Shown here one piece after another: positions 1 to 9,602 of a stretch of 64,000 nt of DNA. Below the pieces are notes generated by a model. The model did not search any database. It was not told the origin of the DNA and was given only the letters and a program-made list of their open reading frames with translations. Within the stretch, counting starts at the first letter, position 1. Every line of letters starts with the position of its first letter. The stretch comes from Bacillota bacterium (lineage in GTDB: Bacteria > Bacillota > Clostridia > Acetivibrionales > DSM-1351): positions 3,027 to 67,026 of the forward strand of contig JAEZIB010000141.1 of the NCBI GenBank assembly GCA_023416275.1. Direction: 5' to 3'. A program made the translations under genes and the position numbers.

Positions 1-111
1 TGCAAACATTTTATTTCCAATTAAATACCTTGTCCAGCCCCACTCAACCTTAAAATCCTTTGTTGCCCCCTTCATTGACAGAAGGCATTCGTCCAGCCAT
101 AGATATTTCAT
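1..111 (-). CDS. MmcQ/YjbR-family protein, N-terminal fragment
   Basis: The reverse strand encodes 37 residues running off the left edge, starting MKYLWLDE and continuing through a GATKDFKVEWG stretch to YLIGNKMFA. The WLDE.LLS.KGA..DFK.EW....Y.IG.KMFA pattern is the start of the MmcQ/YjbR family (DUF419), small proteins with a double-wing DNA-binding-like fold and no firmly established role. The ATG at 111-109 is preceded by AAGGAG at good spacing. The rest of the gene lies outside the window. The family call rests on a short stretch and is recognised from memory. Confidence 0.7.
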   Translation of the reverse strand, partial: MKYLWLDECLLSMKGATKDFKVEWGWTRYLIGNKMFA

Positions 112-191
112 ATTATGTTCTCCTTCTCACCAGCATTGAAGTTCTTGTACAAAAAAACATATTAATTATCTTACCATCATTCAATACGGAA

Positions 192-848
192 CTACTTTTT
201 CTTTGTATCTTCCTCATTTAATTTGATACTCTCTAAATTTGATTTTCTGTTATCGAGGGTGTTTAAGTTAATTGCATGTGTTACCTCATTTTCAGTGCTT
301 TGTAAAATAAATCTATTAAGAAAGATTCTTCCCTCAGGTGTATTTGCTACAGCATAGGACTCTCCGTTGACTTTATGGTTAACCCAACAGTAGCCAGTGT
401 TAATTACTCTATCCAAATCTTCTTTATCTATTATGGTTTTCCCTTTTTCATTGCCATATTTATCTCTCAAAATTAGTGCAACAGCCTTCGAATCGAAATC
501 CTGAAAATCGTTAGTTTTATTCTGCTCGTACAATTCCAAATTGCATCTTCTGTTATCAAGAGTATCCCCATTTATATGGCGAACAGGTGCTTTTGTAGGT
601 ACTTTCAGCAAGAATGATTGGAGGGTTTCCTTTGAATTTTCACCAAAAGTTTGCACTAAATAATTATTAAAATCTTTATGCCACTGTGCAAACCAAGTCC
701 CTTTCTCTAGTACCATCTGTAAATCATCTGCATCTATCATTGTTTTAGTGGTAGAACCGTTCTTTTTGTACAATTCAAGATATGCAATACTGCCATTTAC
801 TTCGTATTTGTTTCCTTTTGCTTTATGTTTTGCTTTTATCACAAGCAC
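192..848 (-). CDS. Protein with two tandem HNH-like modules
   Basis: The 218-residue product holds two copies of an approximately 85-residue unit. Each unit has a (T/I)ID.(D/E)DL...(L/I)..G..W segment and ends in a motif like that of phage-type HNH nucleases (RHINGDTLDNRRCNL at about residue 90; THAINLNTLDNRKSNL near the C-terminus). Such modules usually read DHINGN.LDNR..NL. In both copies the Asp before the His is missing (Arg or Thr), and the second copy also loses the NG turn, so nuclease activity is uncertain. The first codon is GTG; a second GTG two codons later has better spacing to GAAGAGG. It lies 140 bp downstream of jetC on the same strand, where jetD would normally be found, and could be cotranscribed. 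It could equally be an unrelated phage-type gene. Confidence 0.6.
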   Translation of the reverse strand: MLVIKAKHKAKGNKYEVNGSIAYLELYKKNGSTTKTMIDADDLQMVLEKGTWFAQWHKDFNNYLVQTFGENSKETLQSFLLKVPTKAPVRHINGDTLDNRRCNLELYEQNKTNDFQDFDSKAVALILRDKYGNEKGKTIIDKEDLDRVINTGYCWVNHKVNGESYAVANTPEGRIFLNRFILQSTENEVTHAINLNTLDNRKSNLESIKLNEEDTKKK

Positions 849-938
849 CTCTTCCTTTTAATATACAAGTTATTTCCTTCTATTATAGCATAGGACAGCC
901 ACATCTATTTAAAAACAATAAATCAACTTTCGCAGATG

Positions 939-984
939 ATTATACTGCTTAAAGCCTAGTAATATAAGGTGTGGGAGCAATATC
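939..984. repeat. Intergenic repeat family C, copy 1
   Basis: A stretch of about 46 bp (TGCTTAAAGCCTAGTAATAT...GGTGTGGGAGCAATATC) recurs at 13999-14044 and, inverted, at 37561-37607. It includes the palindrome GCTTAAAGC. This copy lies directly downstream of the jetC stop codon in the transcribed direction. Confidence 0.75.
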
Positions 985-990
985 CAATAT

Positions 991-3900
991 TCAATGGTCT
1001 TTGTCCTCTTCATCTTCCCCCTCCACAACCAGCAGCTCCCCGAAATCCTTCCTCTCAAACTCCTGTATTGATATGCGGTTCTTGTTTGGATTGGCAAACA
1101 CAAAGGTTTTGTCTACATTGTCCACATAGTTTTGAATCTTGTCATTAGTGGAGCTGATAATTGCCTGAAAGCCCAGCTTTCTAATCAAGCCAATACAGCT
1201 ACCCACCTTTTCTGCATCCATCTTGGAAAAGGCTTCATCGAGAACAACCAACCTCGGAGTTGGTCGTCTTCTAATATTAGCCTTCAGATTTATCCTGTAG
1301 ACCTGAGCAAAGCTTGCCAGCAAGGCAACATACAATGGATTCTGCCCTTCACCGCCTGAATTTTTTGACAGCATTTTGCTAAGTCGCATTGGAGGCATAC
1401 CCTCAACTATCTGCTCCATATCAAAGGACAAATAAGTTCTGTAGTCAGCATACTTTTCCATGCTTGCCCTTGCTTCCTCCATAGCCCTTGAATCACTGTT
1501 TTCAGGAGGCATAAACAATTCTATCAATTCATTAATCAAATCCTTATAATCCTTCTCATGCTTCATACTGAACAAATCCATCTGGTTTTCGAGCTTTCCT
1601 GTCAGCTGATGGGGATTAATGTCTAAATTCTCGTCCATAAACATGTCATAGAACTTTCCATCCTCTCCTTGATTCTTAGCAATGATAAATTTGTACTTAT
1701 CCTTACCAAAATCCAGCTGAGCCAAAACCCTGTTTAAATCGTCCTTCTGCTGCATAACCTCTTTTATTGCATCTCGTATTTTATAGACAAAATCTGTCTT
1801 GAAATGGTAAACAGCCAGCTTTGCCTGCTCATTTGCCTTGTCCATGAATTCATTGAGCTTTTCACTGCTAAGAGTCTCCAGTAATTGGTCATACTCTTCG
1901 TTGTCCTTACAGGTAAGGGAAAAGCCTCGGTAAGCGTATTGGTTTCTGTAGCTTTCCCTCTTTCGTACTAATTTCTCATATTCCTCACCCGATTTAATTT
2001 CGCTCTCATGCTTTAAAGTCAATAAAATATTCTTGATATTTTCTAATTTAGTGGAGGAATGTTCTCTGATAAAGCCATTGAAGCTTTCTTCTCTAGCATT
2101 ATCAAAAATAAAGGCTCTTTTCTTTAAAGCCAATTCCTGACCTAATGAAATAATGGTGTTTTTAAACTCCTCAACCTCTCTGCTCTTTGTAATCAGCTCT
2201 AATCTTGCCGATTCCTTCTGCTTACTTTTTGCACTGATTGCTTGTTCTAGTTGAAGCTTTCTTGCCTTCCATTCATCTATATTTTTCTCTTTTAATTCAT
2301 TAATTTTTCTTATGTAATCCTGCTTCTGTTCTTCCTTTATATAAATTTCTTTAATTTCCTGAAGCTGCTTACCATAGTAATCCAGCTCCTTGGATAAAGG
2401 CTCATAGCCTAATACTTCTACAATTTTACTCAATTGCTCGTCCAAAGGTCTTTTCTCATTCTGCAGCTCTAATAAATCCTGCTCAAGCTGCCGCAATCTT
2501 CTTTCAATTGCATTTCTTCCTATATAAGCATATTCTGTGTAATTGCGAGGATTTATGTGCTGCAGCTTATAACCCTGATATAGCATACAATCGGGGGTAA
2601 TTCCGCTTTTATTTTCTCTTAGCTCTTCTATAGTATTGCACTTAATCACCGCGCCCATTAGAAAATTTATATAAGCTCTTGCATAATCAATAGTTGTTTC
2701 CACCTCTTCAGCAAGAGATTTTTTGATAATAGGCTTAGCATCCTTTAACGCCTTCTCAGTATCAATTACAGCCACCTTGTAATATTTCTTTGGATTAAGC
2801 CCCTTGTATATCTCCATTGCAGCTTTTGCATAATCAGGGTGAACCACTAGTGAAAGCTTGTTGTTTCCCATATAGCCCTCTACAGCATTAAGCCACATTT
2901 CATCCTTAACCTCTATTACATCGGCTAAAATATCTACTCTGATCGGCTGTTCGTAGTGTTTTTCCAGCTCCGTAGTTATGTAGTCCTTTGCCTCTAACAA
3001 ATAGAAAGGATATGCCTTCTGACCATTTTTTAGCGTCTCTGTCTGCTTTGTAAGCTCAGCAATAGTCTTTTTTAAGTCATTAATCCTTGAGGAAAGCTCC
3101 CCCTTATCTCTTTCAAACTCAACTCTAACACTGGAAATGGCTGATTTAATATTTTCAAGCTGGTCACGACTTACCGAATAATTATTAAAATTCTCTATAC
3201 TAATGCATACCGATGCATCTAAAATATCAGTGGCTAACCATGCATTTAGACCATTGGCAATCCTGTCATATTCAGCTTTATCCCTGTTTAGTAATTCTAG
3301 GACCTGATTCAAGGAGCTTAGCTCTGCCTCCAAATGCTCATAGCCGCTGTTTTTGATTGAACTAACCACTTCATCTCTTTGGTTTTGCAGTTCCTTAAGC
3401 ATTTGCTCCACAGAACTAACCGTTGTCTCTAAACTCAGAATGTCCTCTTTATACTTTTTCTGCTGAATTTGAATTCTATCAAGTCTATTTTCAATTGCTT
3501 GCATATCCAGCTTGTCAAAATTGTACTGATACTGAATAATCTCATTCCAATATGTACGATACACCTTAAACTGATTGTGAATACCAGTCAGAGACTCTAT
3601 TTCATTTCTAGTGTCCTCTAATCTTCTTTTCAATCTGATGTATTGTGCCACACTGTCCTGCATGTCCTCTATATGAATATCATTTTCTGTGCATATGTAG
3701 TTTTTGACAAAATCCTCTAATTTCATATCCATCTTAAAGGGGATTGCTTTTTTAAACAGCGAAGGAAAATGCTTTGGGTGCAGACCTCCAAAATAATTGC
3801 TGTATAATTCATTACGGAATTTTTCATTTGTTCTGCTAAAATAGTAATCCTCTTTAGGGAAATTGTCTCTTATATATTCCTTTAATTCATTAATTGAATT

Positions 3901-4353
3901 AGCCTTTTCCCCGTCACGATAGCGGTTTCCCAGTAATTCTCCAGTGTGCCAAAAAAACATATGATTAACATCATTTGATGAAACATCAACATCAAAAACA
4001 ACTCCAATGCTTTGCTGCTTCAAGGTTTCTGAATCCTGAAACTCTAACACAATTGTAGAAGAAAAATTCTTGTTTCTCAGATAGCCTATATTATTATTCT
4101 CTTGGACAACCTTCATACCCCTGAGATATTCTATCAGGGTTCGGTCAGAATCTTCCTTTGCTGCCTTATTAAAAAAGGAGCGCCCATTGCTGTCGGCATA
4201 TAGTATTATTTGCAATGCATCTAAAACAGTAGATTTACCGCTGCCCGAATGTCCAGTAAAAAAATTTATTTCATCATTAAAGCTAATAAGTTTTTCATTA
4301 ATGTAGTGCCAATTGTTCAGACACATCTTCGTCAGCACTTGAAATCGGCTCAT
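991..4353 (-). CDS. jetC: Wadjet JetC, MukB/SbcC-like SMC ATPase
   Basis: JetC is the SMC-like motor subunit of Wadjet systems, which bind and remove circular DNA such as plasmids. The 1120-residue product has an N-terminal Walker A (GHSGSGKST, about residues 34-42), long coiled-coil arms with a central hinge-like segment near residues 470-600, the ABC signature NSGGEGQ near residue 1000 and Walker B RLVVLDEAFSKMD near 1036. The reading frame is open to 4416, but ATG at 4353 (MSRFQVL) has AGGAGG nine bases upstream and is preferred. It then overlaps jetB by 56 nt, implying coupled translation. JetA and JetB form the kleisin/KITE parts of the complex. No jetD-like nuclease gene follows in this window. 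The C-terminus is very acidic (EGEDEEDKDH). Confidence 0.92.
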   Translation of the reverse strand: MSRFQVLTKMCLNNWHYINEKLISFNDEINFFTGHSGSGKSTVLDALQIILYADSNGRSFFNKAAKEDSDRTLIEYLRGMKVVQENNNIGYLRNKNFSSTIVLEFQDSETLKQQSIGVVFDVDVSSNDVNHMFFWHTGELLGNRYRDGEKANSINELKEYIRDNFPKEDYYFSRTNEKFRNELYSNYFGGLHPKHFPSLFKKAIPFKMDMKLEDFVKNYICTENDIHIEDMQDSVAQYIRLKRRLEDTRNEIESLTGIHNQFKVYRTYWNEIIQYQYNFDKLDMQAIENRLDRIQIQQKKYKEDILSLETTVSSVEQMLKELQNQRDEVVSSIKNSGYEHLEAELSSLNQVLELLNRDKAEYDRIANGLNAWLATDILDASVCISIENFNNYSVSRDQLENIKSAISSVRVEFERDKGELSSRINDLKKTIAELTKQTETLKNGQKAYPFYLLEAKDYITTELEKHYEQPIRVDILADVIEVKDEMWLNAVEGYMGNNKLSLVVHPDYAKAAMEIYKGLNPKKYYKVAVIDTEKALKDAKPIIKKSLAEEVETTIDYARAYINFLMGAVIKCNTIEELRENKSGITPDCMLYQGYKLQHINPRNYTEYAYIGRNAIERRLRQLEQDLLELQNEKRPLDEQLSKIVEVLGYEPLSKELDYYGKQLQEIKEIYIKEEQKQDYIRKINELKEKNIDEWKARKLQLEQAISAKSKQKESARLELITKSREVEEFKNTIISLGQELALKKRAFIFDNAREESFNGFIREHSSTKLENIKNILLTLKHESEIKSGEEYEKLVRKRESYRNQYAYRGFSLTCKDNEEYDQLLETLSSEKLNEFMDKANEQAKLAVYHFKTDFVYKIRDAIKEVMQQKDDLNRVLAQLDFGKDKYKFIIAKNQGEDGKFYDMFMDENLDINPHQLTGKLENQMDLFSMKHEKDYKDLINELIELFMPPENSDSRAMEEARASMEKYADYRTYLSFDMEQIVEGMPPMRLSKMLSKNSGGEGQNPLYVALLASFAQVYRINLKANIRRRPTPRLVVLDEAFSKMDAEKVGSCIGLIRKLGFQAIISSTNDKIQNYVDNVDKTFVFANPNKNRISIQEFERKDFGELLVVEGEDEEDKDH

Positions 4354-4960
4354 TGTCTGCATCCTCCTCTTCCTCTTGATACTGCTGTATAATGCCTTCG
4401 ATTGCCTGTCCGTCAAATAGCAGGTTAACTGTAGGGTATATTATAAATTTTGTATCCCCGTCCAGATCTCCTATATCATCAATTATCTCTATAACCTGAT
4501 ATTTTCTAAGAGCAGCAATTGTTTTTCTCACTTCAGTAGGAGAAATGGACTTGCTGTTCCACAAACGAAAAAGCTGTATCTTGTCGTAAACCTCATTAAG
4601 AGTTGTGTATACATATATTGAATTGGATGCTGTATTCATCTGCTCATCAAATATAAGCTTCAGCAATAGGATAAATACAGTTGTCAACCTGCTTAGCTTG
4701 TCACCCTGCAAATTCTGTGTTCTTATTAAAATAATTCCGAACTGCCTGTTTTCTACTATTTCAATATCTGCTATTTTAAAATACTCCTTAAGAAAATCAA
4801 GATGCCTTTCACAGGTACGATACATTTTATTTGGAATATATCGCTCTGTCTTTTTGTCATATTTTCTTTCCAATATAAAGGTTTGACTTTGCAGAGTTTT
4901 TATAGCCTCTGTCAGCTCATTTTTCTCTTCATCCAATAGTTCATGGTAATATGGAAACAT
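4298..4960 (-). CDS. jetB: Wadjet JetB, DUF4194 (KITE-like)
   Basis: The 220-residue product has the layout of DUF4194/JetB, the KITE subunit equivalent to MukE that bridges the kleisin and SMC heads. Two winged-helix-like parts are visible: an N-terminal helical part with the RYIPNKMYRTCERHLDFLKEYFKIADIEIV region, and a segment with PTEVRKTIAALRKYQVIEIIDD that looks like a wing helix. The C-terminus is strongly acidic (QEEEEDADNE). The ATG at 4960 follows AGAGGAG by seven bases. It lies 100 bp after jetA and overlaps the start of jetC. Assignment depends mainly on family resemblance and gene order. Confidence 0.88.
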   Translation of the reverse strand: MFPYYHELLDEEKNELTEAIKTLQSQTFILERKYDKKTERYIPNKMYRTCERHLDFLKEYFKIADIEIVENRQFGIILIRTQNLQGDKLSRLTTVFILLLKLIFDEQMNTASNSIYVYTTLNEVYDKIQLFRLWNSKSISPTEVRKTIAALRKYQVIEIIDDIGDLDGDTKFIIYPTVNLLFDGQAIEGIIQQYQEEEEDADNEPISSADEDVSEQLALH

Positions 4961-5060
4961 TTTTAATCTCCTCTGTAATTTCTTTTCAACAATACTTTTT
5001 ATTTACACAATCTGTGTCTGACCTATGTATTACATGCTGTGTTAGCAGAAAGTTAAGTTA

Positions 5061-6467
5061 TTAACTGGAACTGCCCTTATAATTTTTCTCAAATATTATA
5101 TCTGGGTACGTGTATTTGCCATTTGTAAGGGTAGCCTTCTCACCCGGAACCACATGAAATGGGCTATTCTTACGTATACTATAGTCATAACCTAAAATAA
5201 GCAGTTCAAATTGTTCATCATTTTCAATTAAATGCTCTTTTGTAGAATATATCCCGTTGTCCATTTGGCTTAAAATAAACTGCTCAATCTGTGCTTTGCT
5301 GTATCGGTTTTTATTTCGGTTAATTCTCAGAATTTCTTCCTTTGAAAGCTCCCTTTCCACTTCCTCTTCAACCTCAACAGTCTCTTCAAATACCTTATGC
5401 TTGCCTCTTTTTTTATAAAAGGAGTCGGCAGAAATGATGGTATGGTCATTAATTCGAATTGTTGCTGCCACCTGATTGAGCATCTCATTATTGTTGTCCT
5501 TTGACATTAGATTGAGCAGAGCAATCACATTTCCCTGCACACTATCATCATTGCTTAATAAATACTCTAGACGGCTTACAGTTGCCCGCACATATTTGCT
5601 GTGTTCTGTATCAATATGTGCAATTCTATTTTCCATGTTTATAATTCCACGTTCAATTTCATAAATTATATCTAGAAATTCATTCTCAATATCTTCTTGC
5701 TTTCTGCCTTCTGCCGACATTTTCTGTTCTAATAAATGCAGTCTTCTTTCATCCTCTTGTATAAGTCGAAGCAATTTTTTTATATCATTTTTGTAAATAT
5801 AAAAGTTGTCACTGGTTTTTAACAGACTATATTTTTTATTTATAATGGCTTCAACATACACATCAAGATGCTCCTGCAAAAGCTCCTCATAATTTTCCTT
5901 TTGCAATAAGGATTCAAAAAACTCATCCATATTGTGAAGCATGTCCTGCAAAGCCCTGTTCAGCCTTGTTGTATTCACCTTTGCAGTTTTCAGCAGTTCA
6001 ATTCCTGCCTTGTTATCAAAATAAAAAGAATATATATTTGTATAAATATTCTGTATGTAAATGTCTGTTTCGCTTGAGTCTGGATTGCTCAATTTCCTAA
6101 AAACCTCTATGAAGGCTGAAGCATAGTCAGGTATTACAATATTGGTTTTAAAGGAGCTGTAATCCTCTACCTTCTTGAGCCAGGTAAAACGAAGCAGCCT
6201 ATTTAATATTTTAGTTGCCATGGGTTCCACATTTGCATCAGCGTCCTTCAAGCTATCAAAATCCAGCTCTTCTTCATCTGCAGTAATATCAATAATACGG
6301 TCGGAAAAATGCTCTGCGATAAGCTGTATACAGGTTTCCTTGGTCAAAAAATAATCATTATATAAATATTCGTCGTATATTATCAAAAGAGCTTCCATAT
6401 AAATATATCTATTTTTAGAATGGAACAAATGCCAGAATTTTTGTGATATTTTTAATATTTCCTTCAA
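5061..6467 (-). CDS. jetA: Wadjet JetA, DUF5716 type (kleisin-like)
   Basis: This 468-residue protein opens a three-gene jetA-jetB-jetC operon. It resembles the DUF5716-type JetA of Clostridia, the kleisin-like subunit that links the two SMC heads. Its N-terminal part is helical (FWHLFHSKNRYIYMEALLI), the middle has coiled-coil stretches near residues 220-310, and the C-terminal part looks like a winged helix. The start is TTG at 6467-6465, with AAGGAG six bases upstream; no ATG fits better. A candidate sigma-A promoter lies at 6541-6514. The kleisin role comes from established Wadjet knowledge; the family match is by recognition only. Confidence 0.85.
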   Translation of the reverse strand: MKEILKISQKFWHLFHSKNRYIYMEALLIIYDEYLYNDYFLTKETCIQLIAEHFSDRIIDITADEEELDFDSLKDADANVEPMATKILNRLLRFTWLKKVEDYSSFKTNIVIPDYASAFIEVFRKLSNPDSSETDIYIQNIYTNIYSFYFDNKAGIELLKTAKVNTTRLNRALQDMLHNMDEFFESLLQKENYEELLQEHLDVYVEAIINKKYSLLKTSDNFYIYKNDIKKLLRLIQEDERRLHLLEQKMSAEGRKQEDIENEFLDIIYEIERGIINMENRIAHIDTEHSKYVRATVSRLEYLLSNDDSVQGNVIALLNLMSKDNNNEMLNQVAATIRINDHTIISADSFYKKRGKHKVFEETVEVEEEVERELSKEEILRINRNKNRYSKAQIEQFILSQMDNGIYSTKEHLIENDEQFELLILGYDYSIRKNSPFHVVPGEKATLTNGKYTYPDIIFEKNYKGSSS

Positions 6468-6513
6468 TTTAGTCTCCTTATTGCAGTTATATATTACAAA
6501 ACCACCAACTGTT

Positions 6514-6541
6514 ATTATAACACTGTATTAATTTTATTGAA
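6514..6541 (-). promoter_or_regulatory. Candidate sigma-A promoter of the jet operon
   Basis: On the reverse strand TTCAAT (6541-6536), a 16-bp spacer and a perfect TATAAT (6519-6514) lie about 45 bp upstream of the jetA start. The -35 box is weak. It diverges from the candidate promoter at 6568-6596. Confidence 0.5.
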
Positions 6542-6567
6542 GAAGAAATTTTTAAAGAAGAAAAATA

Positions 6568-6596
6568 TTGACGATTATTTGCTATTTTAGTATCTT
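6568..6596 (+). promoter_or_regulatory. Candidate promoter of the cyclase-like/MORN pair
   Basis: TTGACG (6568-6573), a 17-bp spacer and TATCTT (6591-6596) lie about 85 bp upstream of the ATG at 6682. The -35 box is near consensus and the -10 box is weak. Confidence 0.5.
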
Positions 6597-6681
6597 AATA
6601 GTATATTAACATTGCAAATAAATACAATAATAGAACAAATATACGAGTTTGTAAAAAATCCAAAATATTTAGGATGGTAAA

Positions 6682-9564
6682 ATGAGAAAAAAAACAATTT
6701 TGTTAACCTTGCTTATATCAGTATTATCTTTAACTATCATCTGTTATTTTCAAAATAAGGATTTAATTTTAGATACATTTACTGATTACTCACCCACAAA
6801 TGAAATTTTTTTTAAGTCCCCGCTTAATAACAGTATTAAATTTTCAGATATATCCTTTGCTACATCAGATACACAGAGAAATATGTATGCCATTGACAAT
6901 AATCGTAACAAGATTATTAAAATTGATCCCAATGGTAATCTAGTATTTAAGCTTGATAAGGATAGTATACTGCCTTATCTAAAGGATAATGTTAATATTT
7001 CTACAAATCACAGTAAAGAAATTATTTATAATATTGTAGATTTTTCTGTAGACGAAAATCAGAATGTATATGTTCTTGTAGATTGCTTTAGTATTCATGG
7101 TCGTTATGTTCAATACAGTTTATTATTATCCTATAAACCCTCTGGCAAGTTTAACAGAGAGGTATACTGTGAAAAATACGACGAAAAATCAAACCCCATC
7201 TCCGTTGGAAGAATTAAAGGACTTCAGGCAAAGAATGGTTTTTTATATTTCTACATAAAAAATGCTGATGACACCAATGCAAAAATCAAAAAGTATAACT
7301 GTAAAACCTTCTCTTTTGAGAATTGCCATAGTGATATTAATTTAAACTATATAGTTGACATCATTGGTACAGATGCAGAGAGAAAATATATCTCTACAGC
7401 GCAAGGTAAGATTTTTTCAATGAATACCAATGGGAATTTACAATTGTTATATTCCTCCGATAAGGTTGGAAATCAACGTATTATTCCTTTCAATTTATAC
7501 AAATATAATGATGCTTTATTGTTTTGCGACAAAAATACAAATGATATTATCAGCATAAAACCTGATGGGCAAATCCAAACTCTTTATTCCTTAAATTTTT
7601 TGCGTAAGTTTGATAATGACCAAGCATCTTTTTTTGACATAAGAAGTATAGGTGTAAATTCAGATGGAAATATCATGGTTGCATCTTCTGAAATACCTAA
7701 TGGTTCCGAAAAATCAATAAATACACTTACAATTATGACGATTGACGGAAAAGTATTGCAGACACTTAAAGAAGCCAAATACTCTTTAATAACAACACTC
7801 CTACACACACTCATATGCATTGCTGCTTTTATATTACTTTTGTTATTACTCTACTTATTTCTAAAACTTGTAAAAAACGTACTACGCAAAAAATTATGGC
7901 TAAAGCTGTTATCAATATTGTTACCCGTAATGATACTGACATTAGCATTATCTGGGATACGGATTTACAATTCCCTCAATCAAGATATAATTGAAAGCGA
8001 AATGAATAATAAATTAAAGCTTATAGTTCATTCCGGAATTCAAAACCTCGATGTCGCAAAGTTCAATGCGATAAAGAAAACCTCTGACTACATGAATTAT
8101 GATTATAATGAGTTATGGAGATATATCTATTTATCTATAGAGAATGATAAAAATGGAACTCTAAACACCTCATCTGATTACATAAAATCCCAGGTTGATT
8201 CGAGTGGAATAACCATTGCGCTTTATAAATATGAATCAGATAAACTATACACTTGTATAGACTTTGGTAAAAACACGCTGCCCTTCACTCCTATAGCAGA
8301 TAATAAGTATTTTATACCTGAATACGTGAAAAACACAAAAGTAGTAAATATATCTATATATAATGAAAAAAACAAAAAATTTGCTGTTACACCTATTTTT
8401 GATGATAGCGGTAAAACAATAGGCTTCTATCAGGCAAGTCTCAATATGGAAGGTATACAATTCCAAACTATACAGTTAATCAGTCAAATAATTTATATCA
8501 TGATTGGAGCAGTAATTCTATTCACAATTTTGATGTACTTCTTGATAAGGAAACTATTAAAACCACTGAAAGAGCTTGAGGAAGGTGCTAATAAGCTGGC
8601 AAATGAGGAATGGGATACACATCTGTCTGTTAGAACCCAAGACGAGATTGGCAATTTGTGTAACACATTTAATGATATGACAGAGTTTATTAATAAATAT
8701 AGATCTGCATCAGATAAATTTGTACCTATTTTGTTTTTAAAAAATCTTGGACTAGATAATATAACAGAAGTAAAGCTTAGCGGTATCAAAAAGGACGGTA
8801 TGAGTATATTGTATTTAACTATTCGGTCTTTCTTTGACATGGAGGAAGCAAAGATACCTCACGACGGCTTTGAATTAATTAATCAGCTTCTTGGTATCAT
8901 GGGACAAATAATTAGAGAAAATGATGGATTTGTTAGCCAAAGCTTTGGAGCCAATTTATTAGCGGTTTTCCCTAAAAATGCAGGTGATGCTCTAGCCAGT
9001 GCTATTGAAATAAGAAAAGAAATCCTAAAGCTAAATATAGCTCGAAATGAACAAGGTAAAGCTGCAATAGACATTGGTATTGGAATCCATAAAGGCTCAA
9101 TTATGATGGGTATCATTGGTGACAGCGAAAGAATGGAAGCCTCTGTGGTATCCTATGTGGTAAACCAGGCAAATGAAATGAAAAAGCTGACACGTAAGCT
9201 TGGAGCCTCAATCCTTGTCAGTAGAAATGTTATCGAAGATATGACTGACCCTCAGCAATACAAAAACCGTTTTGTCGGTAAATTCAATGTCGGTGAGGTT
9301 TTAGAGGTTTATGACATATTTGATGGAGAAGAAAATTCAACAGAAAAGGTAAAAGAGGACACGAGGGAGCTATTTGATGAAGGAGTAACCCTTTACCTTA
9401 CTGGTAAGTTTTATAGTGCAAGAAGAAGCTTTGTTGAAGTAATAAAGCAAAACCGTGATGACATTGCTGCAAAAATATACTTCTTTGAGTGCGACACACT
9501 AAACGAAAAATATCCGTCCAATGAATTACCGAAAGGCTGGGACGGAATTCTAAATCTGAGATAG
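6682..9564 (+). CDS. Membrane receptor: beta-propeller, HAMP, degenerate nucleotide-cyclase domain
   Basis: The 960-residue product has an N-terminal membrane segment (about residues 5-22) and an extracytoplasmic region of propeller/NHL-like repeats to about 360 (for example YAIDNNRNKIIKIDPNGNLV). A membrane hairpin follows near 372-425, then a second external sensor region, a third helix near 600-625 and a HAMP domain. A class III cyclase-like domain spans about 707-880, with a short TPR-like tail ending GWDG. The catalytic metal-binding Asp positions appear lost: LYLTIRSFF replaces the usual DIRGF, and SFGANLLAVF replaces the usual GD..MAVF. It may therefore bind but not cyclise a nucleotide. 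AGGATGG precedes the ATG. It is followed after 38 bp by the MORN gene, so the pair is probably one unit. Confidence 0.8.
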   Translation: MRKKTILLTLLISVLSLTIICYFQNKDLILDTFTDYSPTNEIFFKSPLNNSIKFSDISFATSDTQRNMYAIDNNRNKIIKIDPNGNLVFKLDKDSILPYLKDNVNISTNHSKEIIYNIVDFSVDENQNVYVLVDCFSIHGRYVQYSLLLSYKPSGKFNREVYCEKYDEKSNPISVGRIKGLQAKNGFLYFYIKNADDTNAKIKKYNCKTFSFENCHSDINLNYIVDIIGTDAERKYISTAQGKIFSMNTNGNLQLLYSSDKVGNQRIIPFNLYKYNDALLFCDKNTNDIISIKPDGQIQTLYSLNFLRKFDNDQASFFDIRSIGVNSDGNIMVASSEIPNGSEKSINTLTIMTIDGKVLQTLKEAKYSLITTLLHTLICIAAFILLLLLLYLFLKLVKNVLRKKLWLKLLSILLPVMILTLALSGIRIYNSLNQDIIESEMNNKLKLIVHSGIQNLDVAKFNAIKKTSDYMNYDYNELWRYIYLSIENDKNGTLNTSSDYIKSQVDSSGITIALYKYESDKLYTCIDFGKNTLPFTPIADNKYFIPEYVKNTKVVNISIYNEKNKKFAVTPIFDDSGKTIGFYQASLNMEGIQFQTIQLISQIIYIMIGAVILFTILMYFLIRKLLKPLKELEEGANKLANEEWDTHLSVRTQDEIGNLCNTFNDMTEFINKYRSASDKFVPILFLKNLGLDNITEVKLSGIKKDGMSILYLTIRSFFDMEEAKIPHDGFELINQLLGIMGQIIRENDGFVSQSFGANLLAVFPKNAGDALASAIEIRKEILKLNIARNEQGKAAIDIGIGIHKGSIMMGIIGDSERMEASVVSYVVNQANEMKKLTRKLGASILVSRNVIEDMTDPQQYKNRFVGKFNVGEVLEVYDIFDGEENSTEKVKEDTRELFDEGVTLYLTGKFYSARRSFVEVIKQNRDDIAAKIYFFECDTLNEKYPSNELPKGWDGILNLR

Positions 9565-9602
9565 AAATATTTTGGCTCAGATTTACATAAGGGGTAATTT
9601 CT

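Noticed and set aside
909..1103. A 64-codon minus-strand frame over the end of jetC
   Set aside because: It overlaps jetC in another frame and crosses an intergenic repeat; no ribosome site.
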